From the NCBI RefSeq assembly GCF_000425405.1, contig NZ_KE384367.1, forward strand, positions 1 through 38,855: a DNA stretch of 38,855 nucleotides, written 5' to 3'. Positions 23,237-31,242 of the stretch are shown here, piece after piece (position 1 is the first letter of the stretch; each line of letters starts with the position of its first letter). The stretch is from Ferrimonas kyonanensis DSM 18153. GTDB lineage: Bacteria; Pseudomonadota; Gammaproteobacteria; Enterobacterales; Shewanellaceae. The notes below the pieces were generated by a model that worked only from the letters and a program-made list of their open reading frames with translations, was not told where the DNA came from and did not search any database. The position numbers and the translations under genes were made by a program.

Positions 23237-24217
23237 TTACAGGGCGACAATCACCCGGCCAGTCACCTGACCTTTGACGATCTCGCTGGCATACTCAGGC
23301 ACCTGAGCCAGGCTGATGGTCTGACACGCCTGCTGATAGAAGCTCTGTGGCAGAATCTTCAGCGCTTGTTCCCAGGCCTGCTGGCGCTTATCGAACGGAC
23401 AGGCCACAGAATCTACGCCTTGCAGACGTACGCCACGCAAAATGAACGGCATCACCGTGGTCGGCAGGGCAAAGCCGCCGGCCAGACCGCAGATGGCGGC
23501 GGTACCACCGTAGTTCATCTGTGCCAGGGCCGTCGCCAGCACCTGATTACCGACGGTATCGACGATGCCGGCCCAGCGCTGACGCTCCAGTGGCCGAGAC
23601 TTGTCTTCCAACTCTTCCCGCGCCAGCAGATCCGACGCACCTAAACTGCGCAGCAAGTCGCCATTTTCCTCGATGCGGCCGGTGGATGCGACGACCTTGT
23701 AGCCCAGTTCGGCCAGCAGGGTAACGGCCACAGAGCCAACACCACCACTGGCACCGGTAACCAGAATCTCACCGTCTTGAGGCCGCACGCCGCCCTGTTG
23801 CAGGGCCTGCACACACAACATGGCCGTCAGACCGGCGGTACCGATCATCATCGCCTTGTGCTCATCACAGCCAGCAGGCATAGGCACCAACCAGTCGGCT
23901 TTGACCCGAGCACGTTCGGCCATGCCGCCCCAGTGGTTTTCACCCACGCCCCAACCGGTCAAAATCACTTTATCACCGGCTTGATAGCGATCGTCTGAAG
24001 ACTCCAGCACAGTGCCGGCAAAGTCGATGCCAGGAACCATGGGGAACTCACGAATGATCTTACCGGTGCCGGTGATCGCCAGACCGTCTTTGTAGTTCAG
24101 CGACGAGGCACTGACGCTGACCAGCACCTCACCCTCGGGCAGGTCACTGTCCTGAAGCTTGCCCAGTTGAGCCTGAGTGGTTTTGCCCTCTTGGGTCAAT
24201 AACAGCGCATTAAACAT
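23237..24217 (-). CDS. acuI: Acryloyl-CoA reductase AcuI (YhdH family)
   Basis: This 326-residue medium-chain dehydrogenase/reductase matches AcuI/YhdH (324 aa in E. coli). Visible segments include SSLNYKDGLAITGTGKI, VPGIDFAGTV, the NADPH-binding VTGASGGVGSVAVTLL (about residue 154) and IVDTVGNQVLATAL. Zinc-ligand cysteines of classical MDR alcohol dehydrogenases are absent, as expected. AcuI reduces acryloyl-CoA to propionyl-CoA with NADPH and protects cells from acrylate toxicity; it is often linked to DMSP lyase genes. Here it would remove acrylate that enters the cytoplasm after activation to CoA by another enzyme not seen in this window. AGGA precedes the ATG. Confidence 0.93.
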   Translation of the reverse strand: MFNALLLTQEGKTTQAQLGKLQDSDLPEGEVLVSVSASSLNYKDGLAITGTGKIIREFPMVPGIDFAGTVLESSDDRYQAGDKVILTGWGVGENHWGGMAERARVKADWLVPMPAGCDEHKAMMIGTAGLTAMLCVQALQQGGVRPQDGEILVTGASGGVGSVAVTLLAELGYKVVASTGRIEENGDLLRSLGASDLLAREELEDKSRPLERQRWAGIVDTVGNQVLATALAQMNYGGTAAICGLAGGFALPTTVMPFILRGVRLQGVDSVACPFDKRQQAWEQALKILPQSFYQQACQTISLAQVPEYASEIVKGQVTGRVIVAL

Positions 24218-24289
24218 GTTAGTTTCCTATGGATGTGTGGATAAAGGCCGGCCCACTCCATGCTTCCGCTCACAGAAACAGGCCGTTCC

Positions 24290-24311
24290 CCGTTGGCGCC
24301 CACGCCAACGG
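24290..24311. promoter_or_regulatory. Perfect 9-bp inverted repeat upstream of acuI
   Basis: CCGTTGGCG (24290-24298) and CGCCAACGG (24303-24311) flank CCCA, 73 bp upstream of the acuI start. It may be an operator or a hairpin in the acuI leader. The rest of 24218-24580 shows no convincing gene. Confidence 0.45.
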
Positions 24312-24582
24312 CAATAGGCGAACGCACGATGACCCAAGCATATGTCAGAAAAGCCACCAGAAACATTGATTTCACTGCATATCCAACATGCACATAACGC
24401 CCGATCACCAAGATGTGATCTCGAATCTCATGCATACCCGTCGATCAGGATCCAGCTCACACCGACTGGTGAAAACTCGCCAAAATACAAAATTAGTTTC
24501 AACCAATAAGTTCACTGTAGCCATGAAAAGCCACCAAAAATATGGATAGTGAAAACAGCAATGACAGATTTGGTTAAAACTT

Positions 24583-24596
24583 TTGATCAAAATCAG
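24583..24596. promoter_or_regulatory. FNR-like box
   Basis: TTGAT-CAAA-ATCAG matches nine of ten positions of the FNR/EtrA consensus TTGAT-N4-ATCAA. It lies between divergent acuI and the NHL-repeat gene and could make either oxygen-responsive. It is 365 bp from the acuI start and 170 bp from the NHL gene start, closer to where a promoter of the latter would be. A 12-bp palindrome AAGCGTACGCTT follows at 24614-24625. Confidence 0.5.
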
Positions 24597-24637
24597 GGTT
24601 TGAGATGGTCAAGAAGCGTACGCTTTAAATACGGAAA

Positions 24638-24749
24638 GGGCACCGTCCATTGCGAGCCAGGCGGAACGCCGGTGCAACGACCGTGATAACAACATTCATC
24701 TCACGTCATGATTCGCCAGCCATTGTCCCTGCGATGGCTGGTTTTTTTT
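24638..24749 (+). promoter_or_regulatory. Structured leader with intrinsic terminator before the NHL-repeat gene
   Basis: The stem CCAGCCAT (24716-24723) with ATGGCTGG (24734-24741), followed by eight T residues, is a strong intrinsic terminator that ends 16 bp before the start codon at 24766. Upstream, GCACCG (near 24640) pairs with CGGTGC (near 24674) around an inner GGCG-GAA-CGCC hairpin. A terminator this close to a start codon implies attenuation. I recognise no known riboswitch class. Confidence 0.55.
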
Positions 24750-24765
24750 CAATGAGGCTAGGAAG

Positions 24766-25866
24766 ATGCGATCTGAACACAGAAAAACCACGCCGTTTGC
24801 CCATTTTTTATTGTGGTGCGCCATCAGTTTCGGCGCCCTGATCTCCGCCACTCTGGCTGCTGGCAGCAATGACTACACCACCTACAGCGATTTCTGCGCG
24901 GGATACGGCAACCTCTATACCGTCGGCGGTGTTGGCAAAATTCGGGACAAATACGCCAACGGTTGGCGGCCTCAGTTTGAAGCGGCGCCCGCCACCCGGG
25001 CCGAGCTTTCCCGGCCTCACCACGCCATCGCCGACGCCAGAGGCAATATCATGGTGGTGGACAAAGACGCCCATGCCATTCGCAAGATCAGCGCCGATGG
25101 CCGCATTTTCACGGTTGCCGGCACTGGCGAAGCCGGCGACGACGGCAACCAACCCGGCCCGGCCACAGAGCGACGACTCAATGGCCCCAATGGCCTGTGG
25201 GTCTACCCCGATGGCACCACCTTCATCCTCGACACCGGCAACGGCAAGGTTCGCAAGCTAAGCCGCAGTGGCGAACTCTCGACCCTGTTCACCGATCCCG
25301 ATGGCATTCAGACCGGTCGCGGTCTCTGGGTGAACCGGGATGCGTCTCTGGTGTACTACAGCTCGGGCAAGCTGTTGAAACAATGGACACCAGAACACGG
25401 GATTAAAGTGGTGGCGGACGGCTTCAAACAACTGGCCAACCTGGCGGTGAACGGCCAGGGCCAGCTCTATGTCACCGACCGCCAGGCCCACCGAGTCTAT
25501 CGAATCTCCGCCGATGGCAGTAAACAGGTGGTGGCCGGAAACGGGCGAATCAATGGCGGTGGCGATGGCTTTAAGGCCACTCAGACCGGACTGTATCAGG
25601 TACGCGGTATCTGGTTTCACCCCAACGGCGGCTACTTTCTGGCCACTCATAAGGGCGGACAGGTGTGGTTTGTCGACCCGTCCGGGTTCATCCACCTGTT
25701 TGTAGATGGCGGCCGCGACCATCAGCATGGCGGCGACGGCCGGCCGTTTAATCAACCGGGAGAGAAAATCAGCGAACCCCGGGCCATCTCGCTGGATAAT
25801 CTGGGCAACCTGCTGATCACCGAAAGCGACTACGGTTTCATTCGCGTGGTGACCCGCCTCAAATAA
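24766..25866 (+). CDS. Secreted NHL-repeat beta-propeller protein
   Basis: The 366-residue protein has a signal peptide (residues 1-32, ending SATLAA). It is built of NHL-type repeats of about 45-60 residues, such as PHHAIADARGNIMVVDKDAH followed by AIRKISADG, then GPNGLWVYPDGTTFILDTGN and LANLAVNGQGQLYVTDRQAH. The repeats continue to ISEPRAISLDNLGNLLITES near the C terminus, which fits a single beta propeller. Such proteins bind ligands or partner proteins; no catalytic residues are obvious. It stands alone behind a terminator-bearing leader and an FNR-like box. Its function cannot be assigned. GCTAGGAAG before the ATG provides the ribosome binding site. Confidence 0.8.
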   Translation: MRSEHRKTTPFAHFLLWCAISFGALISATLAAGSNDYTTYSDFCAGYGNLYTVGGVGKIRDKYANGWRPQFEAAPATRAELSRPHHAIADARGNIMVVDKDAHAIRKISADGRIFTVAGTGEAGDDGNQPGPATERRLNGPNGLWVYPDGTTFILDTGNGKVRKLSRSGELSTLFTDPDGIQTGRGLWVNRDASLVYYSSGKLLKQWTPEHGIKVVADGFKQLANLAVNGQGQLYVTDRQAHRVYRISADGSKQVVAGNGRINGGGDGFKATQTGLYQVRGIWFHPNGGYFLATHKGGQVWFVDPSGFIHLFVDGGRDHQHGGDGRPFNQPGEKISEPRAISLDNLGNLLITESDYGFIRVVTRLK

Positions 25867-25868
25867 CA

Positions 25869-25888
25869 ACGGGGCCATGGGGCCCCGT
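25869..25888. terminator. Hairpin between convergent NHL and DUF885 genes
   Basis: ACGGGGCC (25869-25876) and GGCCCCGT (25881-25888) form a perfect 8-bp stem with an ATGG loop, between two convergent stop codons. No T tract is present on either side. Confidence 0.6.
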
Positions 25889-25905
25889 GTCATTGTTGGC
25901 AGCGA

Positions 25906-27744
25906 TTAGCCGGCCTTGGCCAGGCTCTGGGTGGTGGCGATGTACTCATCCACCACCTGCTCCAGAATGCTCAACGGCAAGGCGCCGTTTTTCAATACCG
26001 CATCATGAAATGCCGCCAGTTCAAACTGCTCACCGAGGGCCTGCCTGGCCTTTTCTCTCAGTGCCAGTATCTTCATCATACCGACCTTGTAGGACGTGGC
26101 CTGCCCCGGCATGACGATGTAGCGCTCAATCTCCGCCACTACGTCGGAATTGGCCATGCCGGTGTTGGCCTGCATGTAATCGATGGCACGCTCTCGGCTC
26201 CAACGCTTGGCATGGATGCCGGTGTCCACCACCAGGCGGACAGCGCGGAACAGCTCCGCCTGCAAACGGCCCAGGTTGTCCAGCGGATCCTGTTGGAACC
26301 CCAACTCCCAGGCCACCTGCTCCGCGTACAGGGCCCAGCCCTCGACGTAGGCGGTAAACGGCGACATGCGGCGGAAAAACGGCAGGCCTTCCAACTCCAT
26401 GGCCACCGCAATCTGAAAGTGGTGACCGGGAATCCCTTCGTGATACGCCAGGGTACGCATGCTGTACTTGGGGGTTGCCTTGATGTCATACAGGTTGGCA
26501 AAGAAGCGGCCCGGACGAGCGCCATCCAGTGACGGTTGCTCGTAATAGGCGCCAGGGGAAGTCTTCTCTTTAAACTCAGGAATTCGAACGACCTCCATGC
26601 CGGCCCGGGGGCGAATGTTAAACGCCCCATCCAGCCCGGCATTGATCTCATCCAGAATGCGCTGATACTCAGCCAGGATCTGCTGTCGCCCCGCATCACT
26701 GTCTTCGAAATAGAAACGGGGATCGGCGGCCAGGGTATCGATGGCCGCGGTAAAGCCAGCGTCGGTGTCGATGCCCTGGCCGGCCAGAATACTCAACATC
26801 TGTGCCTGAATGCGGTCCACTTCCGCCAGCCCCAGCCGATGAATCTCATCGGCGCTGTAATCGGTGCTGGTGAACAACTGCAGCGACGCCGCATAGGCCT
26901 GGTCGCCATCGGGCAGGTGCCAGAAGCCGTCGTCATTGCCAGCTTTGGGTTTGAGCGCCACAAAGTAGTCGATGAACACCTGATAAGCCGGATGCACGTA
27001 GTCACGAATGTTGGCGGCGGCGGCCGCCAGCAACCGCTGCTTCTCATTTGGCTCCAGCTCCTCCAGCGCAGACAGGCGCTCATCCAGCGAGGTATAAAGG
27101 ATGTTATCGGTGACCGGCGTAGCCACAAAATCATTCATCTCCTCCAACACCCGCTCGATCACGAACCGGGGAGGAATGATGCCCTTCTGTTCACGGAGCT
27201 TAAGCCCCTGCAGGTTCTGCTGGAATTTGCGTTCCACTTTCTGCAACCGCAACAGATAAAACTCGGCGTCCTCGACGCTGGTGATCGGGTGCTTAGCCTG
27301 CATAAAGCTGGGGTAGCCGTTCTGAATACCAAACAGCTGGTTCACCGGGTAGTTGTGATAGCGAAATTGCTGCGATTGCTCCATGAAATTCAGCAGATAC
27401 AGCGCCACATCTTTAGACAGCCGCTCATCCTCGTTGAGATCGGCATCGTCGTAGCTCAGCAACACCTCCCTGGCCGCCAGCAGCTCATTGAGCATCTGGT
27501 CCCCTTTCTCGGGGCTGTCATCGTCCAGTTCGGCGTTATGACCATTGATGCCCACCGACTCCAAAAATCCCAGCGACGTTAGGGTTTCCGGGCTGTCAAA
27601 GGCCATCTTAATCAGCGTTCGATCCAGAAACGCCCGCAGCATCACCGGCTTGTCGGCGTACCATTCGTGCGCGGCAAAGCCGCCAGCCACTACCACCAGC
27701 GACAGCACCCCAATCCCCAGGCGCTTCAAAACGGTCTTAATCAT
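25906..27744 (-). CDS. Membrane-anchored DUF885 metallopeptidase-like protein
   Basis: This protein of about 612 residues has an N-terminal hydrophobic anchor or signal (LGIGVLSLVVVAGGFAAH). The DUF885 signature lies in the C-terminal half: YHEGIPGHHFQIAVAMELEG supplies an H-E-x-x-x-H-H zinc motif, and FTAYVEGWALYAEQVAWELG supplies the downstream Glu. The fold resembles the M32/M3-like peptidase clan, and members are predicted periplasmic peptidases of unknown substrate. I chose the second ATG at 27744 because AAGGG lies six bases upstream, whereas it directly abuts the first ATG at 27750. It is convergent with the NHL gene and follows phoD on the same strand after a 128-bp gap. Confidence 0.85.
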   Translation of the reverse strand: MIKTVLKRLGIGVLSLVVVAGGFAAHEWYADKPVMLRAFLDRTLIKMAFDSPETLTSLGFLESVGINGHNAELDDDSPEKGDQMLNELLAAREVLLSYDDADLNEDERLSKDVALYLLNFMEQSQQFRYHNYPVNQLFGIQNGYPSFMQAKHPITSVEDAEFYLLRLQKVERKFQQNLQGLKLREQKGIIPPRFVIERVLEEMNDFVATPVTDNILYTSLDERLSALEELEPNEKQRLLAAAAANIRDYVHPAYQVFIDYFVALKPKAGNDDGFWHLPDGDQAYAASLQLFTSTDYSADEIHRLGLAEVDRIQAQMLSILAGQGIDTDAGFTAAIDTLAADPRFYFEDSDAGRQQILAEYQRILDEINAGLDGAFNIRPRAGMEVVRIPEFKEKTSPGAYYEQPSLDGARPGRFFANLYDIKATPKYSMRTLAYHEGIPGHHFQIAVAMELEGLPFFRRMSPFTAYVEGWALYAEQVAWELGFQQDPLDNLGRLQAELFRAVRLVVDTGIHAKRWSRERAIDYMQANTGMANSDVVAEIERYIVMPGQATSYKVGMMKILALREKARQALGEQFELAAFHDAVLKNGALPLSILEQVVDEYIATTQSLAKAG

Positions 27745-27845
27745 GATCATCCCTTATCAAACATAAACCAAGTCACTCCTTAGCCGCATGAAGCTACCAT
27801 TGACCGTAGCCGATTAACATTCCAATAACGTTTCAAGCTGTTGCA

Positions 27846-27870
27846 GCCGCCTGGCTCCGGCTCAGGCGGC
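27846..27870 (-). terminator. Hairpin after phoD
   Basis: GCCGCCTG (27846-27853) pairs with CAGGCGGC (27863-27870) just past the phoD stop. There is no T tract, so it may end the phoD transcript with help from Rho or only stabilise it. Confidence 0.5.
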
Positions 27871-27878
27871 ACCGGAAT

Positions 27879-29645
27879 TTACACCGATTGGCGGAAAATC
27901 CATGGAAAGCCGCTGTATTTGCGGTGACGGGCCAGAGTGGTGCGGGCACCCTCTCGGTGGTTCTTGTCGACGCAGTATGCGGTCCACTCGCAATGACTGC
28001 GCTGAAACTCGATGGTCGAGTAGCCGTGATCCTTGCTGTTAAACAGCTTCATGTGCGGGTTATTGATGATCATCGCCGCTTCCGACAAGGCATCGACAAT
28101 GTCGGCCCGCTTCAGCTCCCGGTTCAACAAGTTGGCCAGACCATCGACAATGCCGGCGGAGGTCACCGACGGGGTCATGAACTCCACTCCGACCAGATTG
28201 CTGCTGCGCAGATTCAGTGACTTACTGTAATCGAGCTTCACATAGGAACTGATGTAGCTGTGCAGATCACCGGTGAGTACCACGAAGTTATCGACGTCGG
28301 CGCCTTTCACCGCTTCGACGATCTGCTGCCGCTCCGCTTGATAACCGTCCCAGGCATCCACGTTGATCAGCGCCAACGGCTTGCCCAGCAACGTGGCCGC
28401 CATCCGTCCCATGTAGGTCTGATTACCCATCACCTTCCAGCGAGTGTCGTTGGCGGTCAGGCCGTCGATGAGCCAGCGCTTCTGAGTCTGTCCCAGCATG
28501 GTGCGATCGGCGTTGTCCATGTTGGTGCAGCCCAGCGGCACATAACGCTGCAGCGCATCCCCTTCCCCGCAGGGATGAGGGCTTCGGTAGCTGCGACTGT
28601 CGGTCATGTACAGGCTGAGCAGATCACCAAAATAGAACTCCCGGTAGATGCGGCTGTACTGGTGAGGATGACTCGCCTCAGGGTTAACGCTGACCCGGGT
28701 CGGCGTGTATTCCAGCCAGGCTCGTTGCGAGTCCAGCTTCAGCTGAGTCAGCCGTGCCGGATCATTGCCGTACTGCTCATCGGTGCTATAGGGGTGATCC
28801 GGCACCCCCAGGGTATCGCGGTCGTAATCCCAGTAGGCATCGTTGGCGGTTTCGTGATCGTCGGTGGCGATGATCCAGGTGTGGTTCTCCATCGCCCGCT
28901 GCAACGAACGGTCGCTGCGGTAGCTCTGGTACAGGTGACGGTAGTCATTGAGATCCATGGCCACCACACCGCCACTGGGCAGTTGAATCAGGCGGTCTTC
29001 AAACGGCAATTCCTGAAACCTGGGGTCACCGACACTTTCGTAGATGAAATCTCCCAGATGCACCACAAAGTCCAGGCTGTCATCATCGGCGACATGATCC
29101 AGAGCGCCGTAGTAGCCATTGGTGTAATCCTGGCAGGTCAGCACCGCCAGCTTAACCGCGTCACTGTCCACCCCTCGAGGAGCGCTGGTACGACAGCGGC
29201 CCAGTCGACTGCTGACTCCGGCATACACAAAGCGGTAGTAATACGCCCGCTCGGCCGACAAATAGCCCTGAAGATCCACCTTCAGGGTGTAGTCGCCTTC
29301 GGGGCCGAACTCAGCGGCATCCACCTCCAGCACCAACGTCAGGCTGGTCATGGCGGCATCTTCATACACCTCCACCAGCGCCGAATCACCAGGCTGATAC
29401 CGGCTCGGTTCGATACGGGTCCACAGCATCACACCGCTGTCGCAAGGGTCACCCGAGGCCACCGAGAGGGGAAACACCGAGGCGGCGGCTTCGACATCGA
29501 TACTGCGATTGTCCGGCTGAGGTGGCCGCTGTGCCGGCTGGCTGAACAGCGAGAAGGCATGGGCACTGTGATGACGTACCGCAAAACTGGCCGCGACTGC
29601 GCCGCCACCGAGGGTCATAAACTGTCGACGATTGAGATTCTTCAC
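27879..29645 (-). CDS. phoD: Tat-exported PhoD-family alkaline phosphatase
   Basis: The 588-residue protein has a Tat signal (NRRQFMTLGGG at residues 5-15, hydrophobic stretch ending AHA). The PhoD N-terminal domain shows PLSVASGDPCDSGVMLWTRI. Metal-site segments of the calcineurin-like core include AVLTCQDYTNGYYGALDH, DFVVHLGDFIYE, IATDDHETANDAYW and FVVLTGDLHSY. PhoD enzymes are periplasmic phosphodiesterases/phosphomonoesterases induced by phosphate starvation. A three-half-site Pho box at 29695-29723, about 50 bp upstream, supports PhoB control. Confidence 0.92.
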   Translation of the reverse strand: MKNLNRRQFMTLGGGAVAASFAVRHHSAHAFSLFSQPAQRPPQPDNRSIDVEAAASVFPLSVASGDPCDSGVMLWTRIEPSRYQPGDSALVEVYEDAAMTSLTLVLEVDAAEFGPEGDYTLKVDLQGYLSAERAYYYRFVYAGVSSRLGRCRTSAPRGVDSDAVKLAVLTCQDYTNGYYGALDHVADDDSLDFVVHLGDFIYESVGDPRFQELPFEDRLIQLPSGGVVAMDLNDYRHLYQSYRSDRSLQRAMENHTWIIATDDHETANDAYWDYDRDTLGVPDHPYSTDEQYGNDPARLTQLKLDSQRAWLEYTPTRVSVNPEASHPHQYSRIYREFYFGDLLSLYMTDSRSYRSPHPCGEGDALQRYVPLGCTNMDNADRTMLGQTQKRWLIDGLTANDTRWKVMGNQTYMGRMAATLLGKPLALINVDAWDGYQAERQQIVEAVKGADVDNFVVLTGDLHSYISSYVKLDYSKSLNLRSSNLVGVEFMTPSVTSAGIVDGLANLLNRELKRADIVDALSEAAMIINNPHMKLFNSKDHGYSTIEFQRSHCEWTAYCVDKNHREGARTTLARHRKYSGFPWIFRQSV

Positions 29646-29694
29646 TTTTCCATCCTTAGTTATTGAAAAATCACGCCGAAGCTAGACTGGCCCG

Positions 29695-29723
29695 ATGACA
29701 AACAGATAACGGTTTTATGACCG
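29695..29723 (-). promoter_or_regulatory. Pho box of phoD
   Basis: On the minus strand three 7-bp half-sites, CGGTCAT, CCGTTAT and TTGTCAT, repeat every 11 bp with 4-bp spacers, close to the PhoB consensus CTGTCAT. Ten bases after the last half-site is a -10-like TAGCTT, the spacing usual for PhoB-activated promoters that lack a -35. Confidence 0.7.
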
Positions 29724-29909
29724 CCAGGGGCAAACAGGCCTTGAGGGCAAAGTAAACCGACAACCGCTGACAGCGGCATAGGGAATTCGCCCGTCACGCT
29801 GGCCGCCACGGCCAGTCAGCCATTGAATTCGAAGGCCGTTAAGCTCTACACTACGGCTATAACTTACTCATATCGATTACTTTTGTGCCCGCAGGATGCG
29901 GCAGAAAAC

Positions 29910-29974
29910 ACCGAGCACTTGCCTCGGTAACCCGCCAGATTCTGTGTGTACACGGCTCGGTACGGATCACCGAG
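29910..29974 (+). promoter_or_regulatory. RND operon leader with mutually exclusive hairpins
   Basis: Four 6-bp segments occur in order: ACCGAG (29910-29915), CTCGGT (29923-29928), CTCGGT (29956-29961), ACCGAG (29969-29974). Segments 1-2 and 3-4 can pair, or alternatively 1-3 or 2-4. A GTGTACAC palindrome lies between them at 29945-29952. This could be a regulator site or a switching leader; the rest of 29724-30015 shows no gene. Confidence 0.4.
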
Positions 29975-30015
29975 GCGGACGCCCTTGACGTTCGCCGCCA
30001 CTGCGGATAACGACC

Positions 30016-31242
30016 ATGCTTCACACAGCGCGTACCCCCCTGCTCTGCGGCCTCGCCGCCAGCCTGCTATTGCTGGGAGGCTGTAAACAGCCGCCCATGG
30101 AACTGACTCCCAAACTGGTGGTGGTAGAGAAGGTCGGCACCGCTACCGTGCCGCTGTACGGCAACTACGTCGGCGTGACCCGCGCCTCGCTGGATGTCGA
30201 AGTGCGCGCCCGCATCGACGGTTTTGTCGAAGACAAGACCTTTGTGGAGGGCAGCGCGGTGGAGACCGGCGAGCTGCTGTACCAGATCGACAACAAGCCC
30301 TACGTTGCGGTGGTGAACCGGCTGAAGGCCAAGTTGGAGTCGCAGCAGGCGGCATTGGAAAAAGCCCAGCGCGATGTGAAGCGACTGCAACCGCTGTACG
30401 AGCAGGACGCCGCCAGTCAGCTCGATTTCGACAACGCCCTGTCGATTCTGGCCCAGGCCAAGTCCAACCGCGCAGCCAGTCAGGCAGAGTTGGAAGAAGC
30501 CGAATTGGAACTGAGCTACACCGACATCAAGGCACCCATCAACGGCCTGGTCAGCCGCTCCGAAGTGGACATCGGCGCCCTGGTGGGCAGCAAGGGGCAA
30601 TCGCTGCTGACCCGGGTTAAGCAGGTGGACCCCATCTACGTCAGCTTTAACATGTCGGCACTGGACTACCTCAATGCCCGCCGCCGCATGACCAGCAGCA
30701 GCGCCAAAATCGAGGCGGAAACCGAGGGCAAGGCGGTCGAAGGCTTTGTGCAGATCACCCTACCGGACAACAGCCAATACCGTTACTGGGGTGATGTCAG
30801 CTTTACCGACCCTTCGGTCAACCCGGAAACCGGCACCTTTGAGGTACGGGCGGTACTGCCCAATCCAGATCGGGAACTGCTGCCAGGCCAATACACCAAC
30901 GTGCGCATCAAGCTGTCTGAGATCGACAACGCCATCGTCATTCCCCAGAAAGCCACCCGGGTCGATCAGGGCGGCGTCTACGTGATGGTGGTGCTGGACG
31001 ACAACAGCGTCGAGCGTCGTTTTATCGTCATCGAGCATCAAGGCAAGGAAGGTGTGGTGGTCAAAAGCGGCCTGCGCGCCGGCGAACTGGTGATTGTCGA
31101 AGGAATGCACCGGGTCAGCCACGGCCAGCTGGCGCAGCCGTTAACCGCCGAGGAGTACAAGGCCCGCGAGGACGCCAAGGAGAAAGCGGACGCCCTGGAG
31201 CAGCAGAAGATTGAGCAGCAGCAGGAACAGGAGCAAGAGTAA
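30016..31242 (+). CDS. RND efflux membrane fusion lipoprotein
   Basis: This 408-residue protein has a lipobox LLLLGGC (Cys23), so it is anchored to the inner membrane by lipid. It has the AcrA/MexA layout: barrel-sandwich halves (VRARIDGFVEDKTFVEGSAV, then a GELLYQID turn, and later LSYTDIKAPINGLVSRSEVD), a helical hairpin around residues 100-160, and beta-barrel and membrane-proximal domains. The C terminus is a Glu/Gln-rich tail. It couples the RND pump to the outer membrane factor. Its stop codon overlaps the pump ATG by one base (TAATG). No local regulator gene sits beside the operon. Confidence 0.93.
   Translation: MLHTARTPLLCGLAASLLLLGGCKQPPMELTPKLVVVEKVGTATVPLYGNYVGVTRASLDVEVRARIDGFVEDKTFVEGSAVETGELLYQIDNKPYVAVVNRLKAKLESQQAALEKAQRDVKRLQPLYEQDAASQLDFDNALSILAQAKSNRAASQAELEEAELELSYTDIKAPINGLVSRSEVDIGALVGSKGQSLLTRVKQVDPIYVSFNMSALDYLNARRRMTSSSAKIEAETEGKAVEGFVQITLPDNSQYRYWGDVSFTDPSVNPETGTFEVRAVLPNPDRELLPGQYTNVRIKLSEIDNAIVIPQKATRVDQGGVYVMVVLDDNSVERRFIVIEHQGKEGVVVKSGLRAGELVIVEGMHRVSHGQLAQPLTAEEYKAREDAKEKADALEQQKIEQQQEQEQE

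Noticed and set aside
24638..24690. Known riboswitch class (cobalamin, TPP, c-di-GMP, ZTP) before the NHL gene
   Set aside because: I compared it by eye with the conserved cores of these classes and found no match, so it is left as an unassigned leader.
28260..29666. 468-codon plus-strand open frame opposite phoD
   Set aside because: It is a shadow of a GC-rich gene; phoD on the minus strand has Tat and metal motifs and a Pho box.
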